Below, in pieces: positions 52,777-61,523 of a stretch of 64,000 nucleotides of DNA. Every line of letters begins with the position of its first letter. The stretch's first letter is position 1. Origin of the DNA: Corallibacter vietnamensis (GTDB lineage: Bacteria > Bacteroidota > Bacteroidia > Flavobacteriales > Flavobacteriaceae); the NCBI RefSeq assembly GCF_039537875.1, contig NZ_BAABBI010000002.1:248001-312000 (forward strand), written 5' to 3'. The translations under genes and the position numbers were made by a program. The notes beneath the pieces are model-generated. The model searched no databases, had not been told where the DNA came from, and worked only from the letters and a program-made list of their open reading frames with translations.

Positions 52777-55455
52777 ATGAAAAAAATTACTTTATTATGT
52801 ATTGCAATTTTTTGCTTTGCCTTTTCTTGGCAAGCTAATGCGCAATTTACTGAAAGTTTTGACACTGAAATTCCAGCCACATGGACAATTTTAAATGAAG
52901 ATGGCGGTTCTGAAACATGGAATCATCAAACACAATACCCTTATGCTGGTGCAGGTCATGCTAGGGTTCGCTATGAAAGTGCGGCTCATAATGATTTTTT
53001 AATCACACCTCAATTTACTGTAACTGCCAACACTTCTGATAGAATTTCATTCTTTGCTGGTATTGATGGAACTTATTTTACAGAAACTTTTGATGTAAGA
53101 ATTTCAACCACTGGTACAGCGGCAGCAGATTTTACAACCATAGCAAGCGAAACAGCAACAACGGATGCTGATGGAGATTATACACAATATACTTATGATC
53201 TTTCAGCTTATGTAGGCTCATCTGTATATGTAGCTATTGTTGCAACTGATACAAACAGGTTTTATTTATATGTTGATGAGTTTGTTAACGATGGTTTACC
53301 AAACTGTACAGCAGCAGTAATAGATAGTCAAACTATAGTACCAGATTGTGGTAATTCTCAATATAGTATTGATGTAGTGGTTTCAGATGCAGGAGATGCA
53401 GGTACTGTTATAAATGATGGTACTACAGATTACTCAGTTGTAGCAGGAACTGTAACAGTAGGTCCTTATGCCGTAGGAACATCGGTAACATTAAATGTAG
53501 TTCACACGGATGGTGCATGTGACTATTCTTTAGGAGATTTTGAATATACAGAGTGTCCAACATTAGTAAATTGTGGTACTCCAGTTAACACAACATATTG
53601 CTATACAGCAAGTGATAACACAGAGTTTACTTACCAGAGTTCAGATGGTTCTTCATTATATGTTGAGTTTAACGCAGGTGAGGTAGAAAACAGCTGGGAT
53701 GAGTTAATCGTTTTAGATTCTGATGGAACGACAGAACTTTATAATGGCTATGGAGCTTCAGGAGATTTAACAGGTTTAACGTTTACATCTTCAGGAGATA
53801 CTATTACGGTAAAAATACAAGCAGATGGTTCTGGTCAATGCGATACAGATGGTTATACATCATGGGATTTTGATGTAACGTGTCTTAACTGTACATCAGC
53901 AGTTGCTTCAGCAGTTGCTGTAGAAGATTGTGTAAATTCAGAGTTTTCTATTAATGTAACAGTAAGTGATTTAGGTGATGCGACAACTATAACAGATGGT
54001 ACAACACCACAACCTGTAGCAGCAACAATGACTTTTGGTCCTTATGCTTTTGGAACAGAGGTTACGTTAGAGGTGATGCATTCAGATGTTGTTTGTGATT
54101 TTGAATTAGGGACTTACAATATAGGTGGTTGCCCTCCAGTTAATGATACTCCAAATGGAGCTATTACATTAACACTTGATGAAGGTACAGATTGCGGAGC
54201 TAACGCTATTACAGGCGTATCAAATGCGTTTACTACAGATTCTGGTGAAGCTGCTCCAGCATGTGGTAGTTATGGTACAGCTTTAGATAGAGGTGATTTA
54301 TGGTACGCTTTTGTAGCTCAAAACGCAACAGTTACTTTAAATACTGATAACTATAGTGTAGTAACTTCTATAGCAGGAGCTTATTATTCTGGTACTGTTG
54401 GTGCATTAGTAGAAGAAGGATGTACAGAGTTTGCTTCAGGTTGGCCTTGGGAATTATCTGGTTTAACAGTAGGAGAGACATATTACTTAAGAGTTTGGGA
54501 TTACGGTAATGATCAAACAGGTACTTTTGATTTATGCGGATATTATTTAAGTTGTACGCAAGCAGAAGCAACGGCATCAGTTACTGATGACTGTGGTGCT
54601 TATACTTTTACTATTGATGTTGATGTGACAAGTGCTGGTGATATAGTATCTGTAAATGATGGTACAACATCTCATGCTGTAGTAGCAGGCGTTAATACAT
54701 TGCCTGTAACTTATAATTTTGGTGATACAATCACATTAACTGCTGAACATTCAGATTCAACTTGTGATTTTGAAATAGGATCTTATAGTAGTTCTTGCCC
54801 ACCACCACCACCAGCATGTGGCGGTAATTTCTATGATTCAGGAGCAATAAGTTCAGATTATTCTAGTAATGAGGATATTACAACAACAATCTGTCCTGAT
54901 GTACCAGGAGATGCTGTTAATGTTACGTTTACATTTTTTAGTACAGAGGATAATAGTATTGGAGGTACATGTTATGATGGTTTAACTATTTATAATGGTG
55001 CTGATACGTCTGCTCCTACAATAAACCCTACTACAGGTACTATTTGGTGTTGGGATAGAGATGATACTACGCCTTCAGGTACTGGTGACTTACAGGGTAT
55101 GACTATATCATCTACAGATGCATCAGGTTGTTTAACGTTTGTTTTCACTTCTGACGGTAGTTCTACTAGAGAAGGATGGGAAGCAACTGTAGGTTGTTCT
55201 CCATTAAGCCTTGAAGATTTTGGCCTTACAGGATTTACTTATTTCCCAAATCCAGTAAATAACACACTATCTTTAAGAGGTGTTAAAGAAATACAAAATG
55301 TGGCTGTTTATAACATGTTAGGTCAGGAAGTATTACGTACCGCTCCTAATGCTGTTGATCATGATTTAGATATGTCTGGATTACAAACTGGTGCTTACTT
55401 TGTAAAAGTATCTATTGGTAATTCAACTAAAACTGTTAGAATCATTAAGAACTAA
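52777..55455 (+). CDS. Secreted choice-of-anchor J / CUB multidomain protein with T9SS sorting domain
   Basis: 892 residues; signal peptide MKKITLLCIAIFCFAFSWQANAQ. Residues about 23-172 form a choice-of-anchor J (MAM-like) domain (FTESFDTEIPATWTILNEDGG ... YVDEF). Three homologous modules of about 80-85 residues start near 176, 371 and 592, each beginning with CT-A and a second Cys, then VxDxGDxxTVxDGTT...GPYAxGTxVTLxxxHxDxxCDxxLGxY and ending CP. Between them lie a CUB domain (about 272-370), a pre-peptidase-like domain (about 455-590) and a second CUB (about 681-805). The T9SS type A sorting domain is at about 811-892 (YFPNPVNNTL...GAYFVKVSIGNSTKTVRIIKN). No catalytic domain is visible; it is probably an adhesive or binding protein. 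It lacks the TACGTA-box promoter. Confidence 0.85.
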   Translation: MKKITLLCIAIFCFAFSWQANAQFTESFDTEIPATWTILNEDGGSETWNHQTQYPYAGAGHARVRYESAAHNDFLITPQFTVTANTSDRISFFAGIDGTYFTETFDVRISTTGTAAADFTTIASETATTDADGDYTQYTYDLSAYVGSSVYVAIVATDTNRFYLYVDEFVNDGLPNCTAAVIDSQTIVPDCGNSQYSIDVVVSDAGDAGTVINDGTTDYSVVAGTVTVGPYAVGTSVTLNVVHTDGACDYSLGDFEYTECPTLVNCGTPVNTTYCYTASDNTEFTYQSSDGSSLYVEFNAGEVENSWDELIVLDSDGTTELYNGYGASGDLTGLTFTSSGDTITVKIQADGSGQCDTDGYTSWDFDVTCLNCTSAVASAVAVEDCVNSEFSINVTVSDLGDATTITDGTTPQPVAATMTFGPYAFGTEVTLEVMHSDVVCDFELGTYNIGGCPPVNDTPNGAITLTLDEGTDCGANAITGVSNAFTTDSGEAAPACGSYGTALDRGDLWYAFVAQNATVTLNTDNYSVVTSIAGAYYSGTVGALVEEGCTEFASGWPWELSGLTVGETYYLRVWDYGNDQTGTFDLCGYYLSCTQAEATASVTDDCGAYTFTIDVDVTSAGDIVSVNDGTTSHAVVAGVNTLPVTYNFGDTITLTAEHSDSTCDFEIGSYSSSCPPPPPACGGNFYDSGAISSDYSSNEDITTTICPDVPGDAVNVTFTFFSTEDNSIGGTCYDGLTIYNGADTSAPTINPTTGTIWCWDRDDTTPSGTGDLQGMTISSTDASGCLTFVFTSDGSSTREGWEATVGCSPLSLEDFGLTGFTYFPNPVNNTLSLRGVKEIQNVAVYNMLGQEVLRTAPNAVDHDLDMSGLQTGAYFVKVSIGNSTKTVRIIKN

Positions 55456-55476
55456 TAATAGAGTTTTATATTAAAT

Positions 55477-55509
55477 TAAAAGCCGCTCAACTATGAGCGG
55501 CTTTTTTTA
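55477..55509. terminator. Bidirectional terminator between convergent genes
   Basis: Stem AAAAGCCGCTCA / TGAGCGGCTTTT with loop ACTA-like, flanked by A and T runs; it serves the CUB protein gene (stop 55455) and the S41 protease gene (stop 55533). Confidence 0.9.
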
Positions 55510-55532
55510 TTTATTGGTATTAAAAATGTTTT

Positions 55533-56963
55533 TTATCTATTTATATGCATGTCTTTAGAAAAAGGAGTAAGGTCGTTGCTGTCTCCTACAAAATTAAGGG
55601 GTTCTATATTTGTTGCATTGTTAGTAGATCTGCTAGAGTCTTCAATGTGTTGTAATGCTGTGGCTAATAGTGGTTCGTTAATATCTCCTAATACGCCAAG
55701 GTTATTATAATTTTCGGCTTGTAAAATATCTGGGGTTAAACCTTGACTGTAGTCTGTAACACCTAATGAGTTTAAAGATTTTAATACCAAAGGTTGCATG
55801 GCATAGTTATGGGTTTGTTTTACGTTTTGTTTTCTAAAATCAGGAGCGTCATAAAGTGTAATTGATGCTTGAAATTTGCCAGTTGTTGTTGTGCCAATTT
55901 GAACCACATCCAAGTAAGGTCTTAAACAATTTATGACAAGCTCACTTGCAGAAGCAGAACCTCTTGTAGTTAAAATATAAACCCTGTTTAAGTTTAAAAT
56001 ATTTAAAGGGGTACCATCATCATTATTTGTAAACCTATTGATTAGTGATTCAGGCTCTAATAAAGCTTGTATATCGCTATTCCATTCTTCTGTACTAAAT
56101 ATTTCACCTGTATTATTCGCAATCATGCTTGATAGTAGAATTGCAGAGTTTACAGAACCTCCAGGATTATATCTAAAGTCTAAAACTAGTTCTTGTACAT
56201 TGTTTGCTAAAAAATTACCAAATACACTATTAAGTTGTGTGTCATAAGGTGCTGTAAACCCATTATACATTAGGTATCCTACATTTTTTCCTGCGACTTC
56301 AAAAATATCTGTTTTAAAAATTGGGTTTTCAGTATATGGGACCTTTGCAAGTGCTATAGATTGATTTGTTGGTAATACAGTGTCATCACTTGTTTCAGGT
56401 GTATTATTGTCATTGTAGGTAGCCAAATTTACGGAATAACTATTTGCTGATAGTAACAAACTCCAGTTGTTTACAGTTAATTGAGAACCATTTATAGCAT
56501 TAAAAATATCTCCACGTTGTATGCCATTTGCTTCAGCGCTAGTTCCGGGTAATACATATCTTACATAGCCATAAACATTGGTGTCAGTATCATTAAACCT
56601 AAACAAGCCAAACTCCATACCATTATTAAGTGTTGTGCCGTTTAACTGTTGTTCTAGTGTATTGTAATTACTTGTAATCCAACTAAATCTATCTATGCTT
56701 TGTGGTTGATAAATTAAACTCTCAAATAGGTTTTCGGGAGAATAAAAACCATTCAAATACAGGTTGTATTCAACATCAGAATTAAACCTATTGTTTGCTA
56801 GGTCAGGCACTTCATCTTTATATAAGTAGTAAGCGTTTAAGCCACGCCAAACAAAATCATTTAACTCTATTGAAGAAGCAGGATTATCATCCATATCTTC
56901 AAAACAGCTAGTAAGCGTTAATAATAGGGTTGAAGTAAGTACTAATAATTTAATTGTTTTCAT
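55533..56963 (-). CDS. S41-family peptidase lipoprotein (tail-specific protease-like)
   Basis: 476 residues. Lipoprotein signal MKTIKLLVLTSTLLLTLTSC. An N-terminal helical part (LNDFVWRGLNAYYLYKDEVPDL) is followed by a PDZ domain (about 140-185, YVLPGTSAEANGIQRGDIFNAINGSQL) and the S41 catalytic domain (about 235-420): VQELVLDFRYNPGGSVNSAILLSSMI, RVYILTTRGSASASELVINCLRP, with Ser in GSASAxE, and IGTTTTGKFQAS, whose Lys would be the general base. It should cleave or trim periplasmic or outer-membrane proteins. It is transcribed away from the ECF sigma operon at 57099 with a 135-bp gap, so a part in sigma regulation is conceivable. Confidence 0.88.
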   Translation of the reverse strand: MKTIKLLVLTSTLLLTLTSCFEDMDDNPASSIELNDFVWRGLNAYYLYKDEVPDLANNRFNSDVEYNLYLNGFYSPENLFESLIYQPQSIDRFSWITSNYNTLEQQLNGTTLNNGMEFGLFRFNDTDTNVYGYVRYVLPGTSAEANGIQRGDIFNAINGSQLTVNNWSLLLSANSYSVNLATYNDNNTPETSDDTVLPTNQSIALAKVPYTENPIFKTDIFEVAGKNVGYLMYNGFTAPYDTQLNSVFGNFLANNVQELVLDFRYNPGGSVNSAILLSSMIANNTGEIFSTEEWNSDIQALLEPESLINRFTNNDDGTPLNILNLNRVYILTTRGSASASELVINCLRPYLDVVQIGTTTTGKFQASITLYDAPDFRKQNVKQTHNYAMQPLVLKSLNSLGVTDYSQGLTPDILQAENYNNLGVLGDINEPLLATALQHIEDSSRSTNNATNIEPLNFVGDSNDLTPFSKDMHINR

Positions 56964-57098
56964 AGTGATAATTAATTCATTTTCAGAATAAAAATAGTTA
57001 CTTTATCTTATAATAAAAATTTTGTGTAACAAAATATATAGTTATTCGTCGTAATAGTAAATAGCCTTAAAAGGGCTTTTATAAACCAGACCAAAAGT

Positions 57099-57608
57099 AT
57101 GAATCAGGCAGAATTTTTAAATATTGTGATGCCTTTTAAAGATAAAGTTTTCCGTTTAGCAAAACGCTTATTAGTATCTAGAGAAGAAGCTGAAGATGCT
57201 ACTCAAGAGATTTTACTAAAGCTTTGGAATAACAAAACAAAAATAGAAAGTTATAAAAATGTAGAAGCTTTTTCTATGACCATGACCAAAAATTTTTGTT
57301 TAGATAAATTAAAATCAAAACAAGCTCAAAACCTAAAAATTGTTCATAATAACTATACAGATTCTAATGTATCGTTACAAAAGCAAGTTGAGTTAAACGA
57401 TAGTGTTAATTGGGTTGCAAAAATAATTGAAGACTTGCCAGAACAACAAAAAATGGTAATTCAGTTACGAGATATTGAGCAGTATGATTATGATGAAATA
57501 GGAAAAATGCTTGATATGAACCAGACAGCGGTAAGAGTCGCATTATCAAGAGCAAGAAAAGCAATAAGAGAAAAATTAACTAATACACATAATTATGGTA
57601 TTAAATAA
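57099..57608 (+). CDS. ECF-type RNA polymerase sigma factor
   Basis: 169 residues. Region 2: FKDKVFRLAKRLLVSREEAEDATQEILLKLWNNKTKIESYKNVEAFSM (split by the usual DATQEI motif), then MTKNFCLDKLKSK; region 4: IEDLPEQQKMVIQLRDIEQYDYDEIGKMLDMNQTAVRVALSRARKAIRE, including an intact helix-turn-helix. It is a group IV sigma factor. It overlaps the next gene by 14 bp and starts a four-gene operon (sigma, membrane protein, two DUF4252 proteins), an arrangement repeated in many Flavobacteria. It is a different subfamily from the sigma factor at 24504-25049. Confidence 0.93.
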   Translation: MNQAEFLNIVMPFKDKVFRLAKRLLVSREEAEDATQEILLKLWNNKTKIESYKNVEAFSMTMTKNFCLDKLKSKQAQNLKIVHNNYTDSNVSLQKQVELNDSVNWVAKIIEDLPEQQKMVIQLRDIEQYDYDEIGKMLDMNQTAVRVALSRARKAIREKLTNTHNYGIK

Positions 57609-58074
57609 TATAGAAAAATTACTAGAAAAATACGAAAACGGTGAAACTACCTTAAAAGAAGAGCAGCAGTTAAAAAACTATTTTTCGAAAGAGACTGTAG
57701 CGCCACATTTAGAGATGTACAAGCCTATGTTTGCTTATTTTTTAGTAAATGAAAAAGAGCAGTTTACCAAAGACGTACCATTAAAAAAGTCATTCAAATT
57801 TAATTATAAATGGATTTCTGTCGCAGCTGTAGTTGTTCTTTTATTTGGGTTTTATTTTAACTCATCATTATTCCAAGATGATGATTTAGGAACTTATGAA
57901 GACCCAATGTTAGCCTATAACGAAGTGGTGAAATCTTTAGAGTTAATTTCATCAAACTTTAATAAAGGCGCAAACAAAATCAATTATTTAGAAGAAGTTC
58001 AAAAAGGTGTGTCAAATGTTGAATACCTTAATGAAATGAACAAAAAAGCTAGTTTAATTTTTAAAACAGAGTAA
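57595..58074 (+). CDS. Putative single-span anti-sigma factor
   Basis: 159 residues. The N-terminus NIEKLLEKYENGETTLKEEQQLKNYF is a pattern common to Bacteroidetes sigma-associated membrane proteins. One membrane span follows (WISVAAVVVLLFGFYFN, about 80-97), and the C-terminal 60 residues are periplasmic and helical (DPMLAYNEVVKSLELISSNFNKG). No zinc-binding anti-sigma motif is present. Its start lies inside the end of the sigma gene (14-bp overlap), a layout typical of sigma/anti-sigma pairs; the role is inferred from this position. Confidence 0.7.
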   Translation: MVLNNIEKLLEKYENGETTLKEEQQLKNYFSKETVAPHLEMYKPMFAYFLVNEKEQFTKDVPLKKSFKFNYKWISVAAVVVLLFGFYFNSSLFQDDDLGTYEDPMLAYNEVVKSLELISSNFNKGANKINYLEEVQKGVSNVEYLNEMNKKASLIFKTE

Positions 58075-58109
58075 CTATGAAAACTTTAATAAATTTAAAA
58101 CCAAATACA

Positions 58110-58676
58110 ATGAAAAAGAATGTATTATTATTTTTAATGGCAATCGTATTATTTCCATTAAGCTCACAAGCCCAGGATATTTTCTCTAAATACAGTGAAA
58201 ACCCTGAAGTAACTTACGTATCTATTAAGCCAAAAATGTTCCAGATGTTAGCAAAAATGGATATCAATACCGATGATCCAGAGACACAGGAGTATTTAAA
58301 AATGGTAAATAGTATTACAAGTTTTAAGGTAGTATCTACAGGAAATAAGGCAATCTCTAAAGATGTTTCTAATTGGGTAAAAGGTAAAAAAGGCTCTTTA
58401 GAAGAACTTATGGAGGTTAAAGACGATGGAGTTAATATGACTTTTTACGTAAAAGAAGGACGCGATTCTGATCATGTAAGTGAATTGTTAATGTTTGTTG
58501 ATGGTCTAGGTGCTTTAACTAAAGACGCTGACATTAATGTTAATGGAAAAAAACGTGAGTTTGAAACGGTTGTAGTATCTTTAACAGGAGATATAGATTT
58601 AAATCAAATCTCAAAGCTTACACAAAAAATGAATATTCCAGGAGGAGAGCACCTAGAAGATAAAAATAAAAAATAA
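58110..58676 (+). CDS. DUF4252 periplasmic protein
   Basis: 188 residues from the ATG at 58110 (MKKNVLLFLMAIVLFPLSSQ, a clean signal peptide); an ATG 11 codons upstream opens the frame but only adds MKTLINLKPNT. The mature protein DIFSKYSENPEVTYVSIKPKMFQMLAKM... LMFVDGLGALTKDADINVNG...VVVSLTGDIDLNQISKLTQKM is typical of DUF4252, a Bacteroidetes family of unknown function usually encoded with ECF sigma factors. It may be an envelope sensor or an effector of the operon. It is followed 11 bp later by a second, divergent member. Confidence 0.85.
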   Translation: MKKNVLLFLMAIVLFPLSSQAQDIFSKYSENPEVTYVSIKPKMFQMLAKMDINTDDPETQEYLKMVNSITSFKVVSTGNKAISKDVSNWVKGKKGSLEELMEVKDDGVNMTFYVKEGRDSDHVSELLMFVDGLGALTKDADINVNGKKREFETVVVSLTGDIDLNQISKLTQKMNIPGGEHLEDKNKK

Positions 58677-58687
58677 ACACACAACAC

Positions 58688-59221
58688 ATGAGTACATTCA
58701 TGAAATATATTGCTTGTATACTAATTATGGCTGTATTATCTAGCTGTAATAGTAAAGAAACACTACAAACATACTTTGTAGATCATCAAGAAATACCAAA
58801 CTTTACAACAGTAGATATACCAACAACTTTTGTGAATTTTGATGACGTAAACTTAACACCAGAACAAGAAGAAGCATACAAATCTGTAGAACGTTTAAAC
58901 TTTTTAGGATATAAAATCTCTGAAAACAATTTAGATACTTATAACCAAGAAAAACAAAAGGTGAAAAATATTCTAAATGATGAAAAGTATGTTGAATTGA
59001 TGGAGTTTAGTTTAAACGGAGGAAGTGTTTCTATCAAGTCTTTAGGCGAAGAAAATGTTGATGAGTTTGTCGTTTTTGGTAGCTCTACACAGCAAGGTTT
59101 TGGAGTTGTAAGAATTTTGGGTAATGATATGAGTCCAGAAAAAATGATGGCACTATTTCAAGCCATGCAATCAGCGAATATTGATGACGAGCAATTAAAA
59201 AGTGTGTTAGATTTTTTTTAA
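58688..59221 (+). CDS. DUF4252-like lipoprotein
   Basis: 177 residues. Lipoprotein signal MSTFMKYIACILIMAVLSSC. The mature part, TYFVDHQEIPNFTTVDIPTTFVNF ... EENVDEFVVFGSSTQQGFGVVRILGNDMSPEKMMALFQAMQ, has the same order of segments as the upstream DUF4252 protein: an N-terminal helical part, a linker, then a strand with VxRxLGxDM...LxxxM. It appears to be a diverged tandem paralogue that is membrane-anchored instead of soluble. Last gene of the sigma operon, ended by the terminator at 59247-59279. Confidence 0.78.
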   Translation: MSTFMKYIACILIMAVLSSCNSKETLQTYFVDHQEIPNFTTVDIPTTFVNFDDVNLTPEQEEAYKSVERLNFLGYKISENNLDTYNQEKQKVKNILNDEKYVELMEFSLNGGSVSIKSLGEENVDEFVVFGSSTQQGFGVVRILGNDMSPEKMMALFQAMQSANIDDEQLKSVLDFF

Positions 59222-59246
59222 ATAACAAAAGTCTATAAATAACTAT

Positions 59247-59279
59247 AAAAAACGCTTACTGATTAGTAAGCGTTTTTTA
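59247..59279. terminator. Bidirectional terminator
   Basis: Stem AAAAACGCTTACT / AGTAAGCGTTTTT with loop GATT, flanked by A and T runs, between the DUF4252 lipoprotein gene (stop 59221) and the small membrane protein gene (stop 59284). Confidence 0.92.
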
Positions 59280-59283
59280 TTTG

Positions 59284-59481
59284 TTACAAGTTATTTTTGT
59301 CTTTACGTTTTTTTGAGTGGTTTAAAATAACCTCTCTAACGACATTAAAAATTATAATAAGGAATAATGTAAGTAAAGCAAACAGAATTGCATAGTTATC
59401 TAATAAGCCTGTAATCCCTGTTATTATAAAGCCTAATATAACAATGGCACATAATATTAAAGATTGCTTATCTGTAAACAT
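59284..59481 (-). CDS. Small two-span membrane protein
   Basis: 65 residues: MFTDKQSLILCAIVILGFII, TGITGLLDNYAILFALLTLFLIIIF and a basic tail HSKKRKDKNN. Two hydrophobic helices separated by a short GLLDN turn, with both ends probably cytoplasmic (positive tail). It starts 6 bp after the purB stop and ends at a strong terminator, so it is almost certainly translated as the last gene of the purB transcript. I do not recognise a family; similar very short proteins after purB are easily overlooked. Confidence 0.65.
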   Translation of the reverse strand: MFTDKQSLILCAIVILGFIITGITGLLDNYAILFALLTLFLIIIFNVVREVILNHSKKRKDKNNL

Positions 59482-59487
59482 AACGTA

Positions 59488-60831
59488 TTAAATTCCGGTG
59501 TAATTTTCTGGTGTAATGGCTTTTAATTCATTTTTAATATCATCAGAAACCTCTAATGTATCAATAAAATTTGAAATAGAGGTTTGTGTAATACGCTCAT
59601 TTGTTCTAGTTAAACCTTTTAAAGCTTCATAAGGATTTGGGTAAGCTTCTCTACGAAGTATTGTTTGTATTGCTTCTGCTACAACAGCCCAGTTATTTTC
59701 CAAATCATCAGCAAATTTTTGTTGATTTAAAAGTAGCTTGTTTAATCCTTTTAATGTGCTTTTAAAACCTATGATTGTATGAGCAAAAGGAACGCCTACA
59801 TTACGTAAAACCGTACTGTCTGTTAAATCACGTTGTAAACGAGAAATAGGAAGCTTTGCAGCAAGGTGCTCAAATACAGCGTTAGCAATACCTAAATTTC
59901 CTTCAGAGTTTTCAAAATCTATAGGGTTTACTTTATGTGGCATAGCGCTACTACCAACTTCACCAGCTTTAATTTTTTGTTTGAAATAATCCATTGAAAC
60001 ATACGTCCAAATATCTCGATCTAAATCTATGATGATGGTATTTATGCGTTTTAAAGCATCAAATAAAGCCGCCATGTGGTCGTAATGCTCAATTTGAGTT
60101 GTCGGAAACGAGTGCTGTAAACCTAGTTTTTCTTGTACAAACTTGGTTCCAAAAGCTTTCCAATCTATAGCAGGATAAGCCACTTTGTGAGCATTGTAAT
60201 TTCCTGTTGCACCACCAAACTTTGCAGCGCTTGGTATATCATTTAGTAAGTTAAATTGCTCTTCAAGACGAACAACAAATACCTCTATTTCTTTTCCTAA
60301 TCTTGTAGGAGATGCTGGTTGTCCATGAGTTCTTGCTAGCATTGACACGTCTTCCCATTCTGTAGCTAAACTTTTTAACTCATTAAGTACTTTAAAATAT
60401 TCAGGAACATAAACATCATTCATAGCTTCCTTAATACTTAAAGGAATAGCAGTATTGTTAATGTCTTGTGAGGTTAATCCAAAATGAATAAACTCCTTAT
60501 GTTTTGAAATATCTAAAGCATCAAATTGCTCTTTTATAAAGTATTCAACAGCTTTAACATCATGGTTTGTAACACTCTCAATAGTCTTTATTTTAAGAGC
60601 ATCTTCTGATGAGAAATCTCTGTAAATAGCTCTTAAGTTGTCAAATAAGTTGGTGTTAAAATCAGCCAGTTGTGGTAACGGAATTTCACAAAGGGCAATA
60701 AAATATTCAATTTCAACTTGAACACGATATTTTATTAAGGCTTCTTCAGAGAAGAAAGGCGCTAGTGATTCTACTTTATTTCGGTATCTACCATCAATTG
60801 GAGATATAGCGTTTAGTGGTGATAATGACAT
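59488..60831 (-). CDS. purB: Adenylosuccinate lyase
   Basis: 447 residues. It cleaves SAICAR and adenylosuccinate in purine synthesis. Fumarase-superfamily signature SSAMPHKVNPIDFENSEGN (about residue 295), with the catalytic Ser in the flexible loop, plus the conserved blocks LSPLNAISPIDGRYRNK, VTNHDVKAVEYFIKEQ (His of the active site), HFGLTSQDINNTAIPL and LARTHGQPASPTRLGKE. The protein belongs to the E. coli-like branch of PurB, about 450 residues. A TATCTTTG -7 box lies 25 bp upstream. It is the second purine gene of the window, 40 kb from purL. Confidence 0.97.
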   Translation of the reverse strand: MSLSPLNAISPIDGRYRNKVESLAPFFSEEALIKYRVQVEIEYFIALCEIPLPQLADFNTNLFDNLRAIYRDFSSEDALKIKTIESVTNHDVKAVEYFIKEQFDALDISKHKEFIHFGLTSQDINNTAIPLSIKEAMNDVYVPEYFKVLNELKSLATEWEDVSMLARTHGQPASPTRLGKEIEVFVVRLEEQFNLLNDIPSAAKFGGATGNYNAHKVAYPAIDWKAFGTKFVQEKLGLQHSFPTTQIEHYDHMAALFDALKRINTIIIDLDRDIWTYVSMDYFKQKIKAGEVGSSAMPHKVNPIDFENSEGNLGIANAVFEHLAAKLPISRLQRDLTDSTVLRNVGVPFAHTIIGFKSTLKGLNKLLLNQQKFADDLENNWAVVAEAIQTILRREAYPNPYEALKGLTRTNERITQTSISNFIDTLEVSDDIKNELKAITPENYTGI

Positions 60832-60856
60832 GTTTGTGTTGTTTTTTAAGAAGTGG

Positions 60857-60864
60857 CAAAGATA
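60857..60864 (-). promoter_or_regulatory. -7 box of the purB promoter
   Basis: TATCTTTG on the minus strand (TAnnTTTG), 25 bp before the purB ATG at 60831. Confidence 0.5.
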
Positions 60865-60919
60865 CTCTTTTTCGCTGTAAGAGAGAAAAAATGGTAGTTG
60901 AAGTTTTGGTTATAAGTTG

Positions 60920-61486
60920 CTAGTGCTTTTTTATTTTGTGTAAAATTTGTTTTGCTCGTGCTTTAAAGCCCGAACTTTGCATTTGAAAATCACGTTCTAG
61001 TATTAAAACCAATTCTGGATGAATCCAATCATAATCTTGACCAAGTAAATACAATGAATTCATCGAGTAGGCTTTTGGAGCAATTTTTTCATCATTAATC
61101 ATATAATCAAAACAAACTTCAATAATACGTTCTTTATGTGTTGGCGTTAATGCTTGTTGAATGTCATTTTTTGTTTTAGAATAGTAAGCTTTAGTAATAT
61201 ATTCACAAACTTTGGCAACAGGACGTACAGCAGGGGCAAGATGTACTTTATGCATGTGTTCAGTAAAATAATCTAAATGAGGAATTATAGCTTCTAGGTT
61301 TTCACCACACATAAACTCAAATACCCAAGCAGCTCTACAAGATATTTTGTCATCTACTTGAAATAAAATATGAAGTAATTTAGGGACTAAATCTGGATTG
61401 TTTAAGACTAAATTTGCATAATATAAACGCTTTTCACGCGAGTGATTTACATAATTTAATTCTTCGTAAAGTTGTTCTGTAGTCAA
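60920..61486 (-). CDS. Small HEAT-like helical protein of unknown function
   Basis: 188 residues, all helical, with a HEAT/ARM-like pattern: SREKRLYYANLVLNNPDLVPKLLHILFQVDDKISCRAAWVFEFMC, then LEAIIPHLDYFTEHM and RAKQILHKIKKH. No enzyme motif is present. Homologues upstream of purB are sometimes mislabelled adenylosuccinate lyase; nothing in this protein supports that. The start must be TTG (61484-61486): an in-frame TAA lies three codons upstream and the first internal Met is about 56 codons in, past well-conserved sequence. It is divergent from the haem-binding gene and precedes purB by 88 bp with its own promoter in between. Confidence 0.75.
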   Translation of the reverse strand: MTTEQLYEELNYVNHSREKRLYYANLVLNNPDLVPKLLHILFQVDDKISCRAAWVFEFMCGENLEAIIPHLDYFTEHMHKVHLAPAVRPVAKVCEYITKAYYSKTKNDIQQALTPTHKERIIEVCFDYMINDEKIAPKAYSMNSLYLLGQDYDWIHPELVLILERDFQMQSSGFKARAKQILHKIKKH

Positions 61487-61523
61487 GGATTTTTATATTT
61501 TTAGGTACTAAATTTAATCAAAA

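Noticed and set aside
60920..61486. HEAT-like protein as a second adenylosuccinate lyase
   Set aside because: At 188 residues, all helical and without the SSxMPxKxNP signature, it cannot be a lyase; the label used for some homologues probably comes from its position beside purB.
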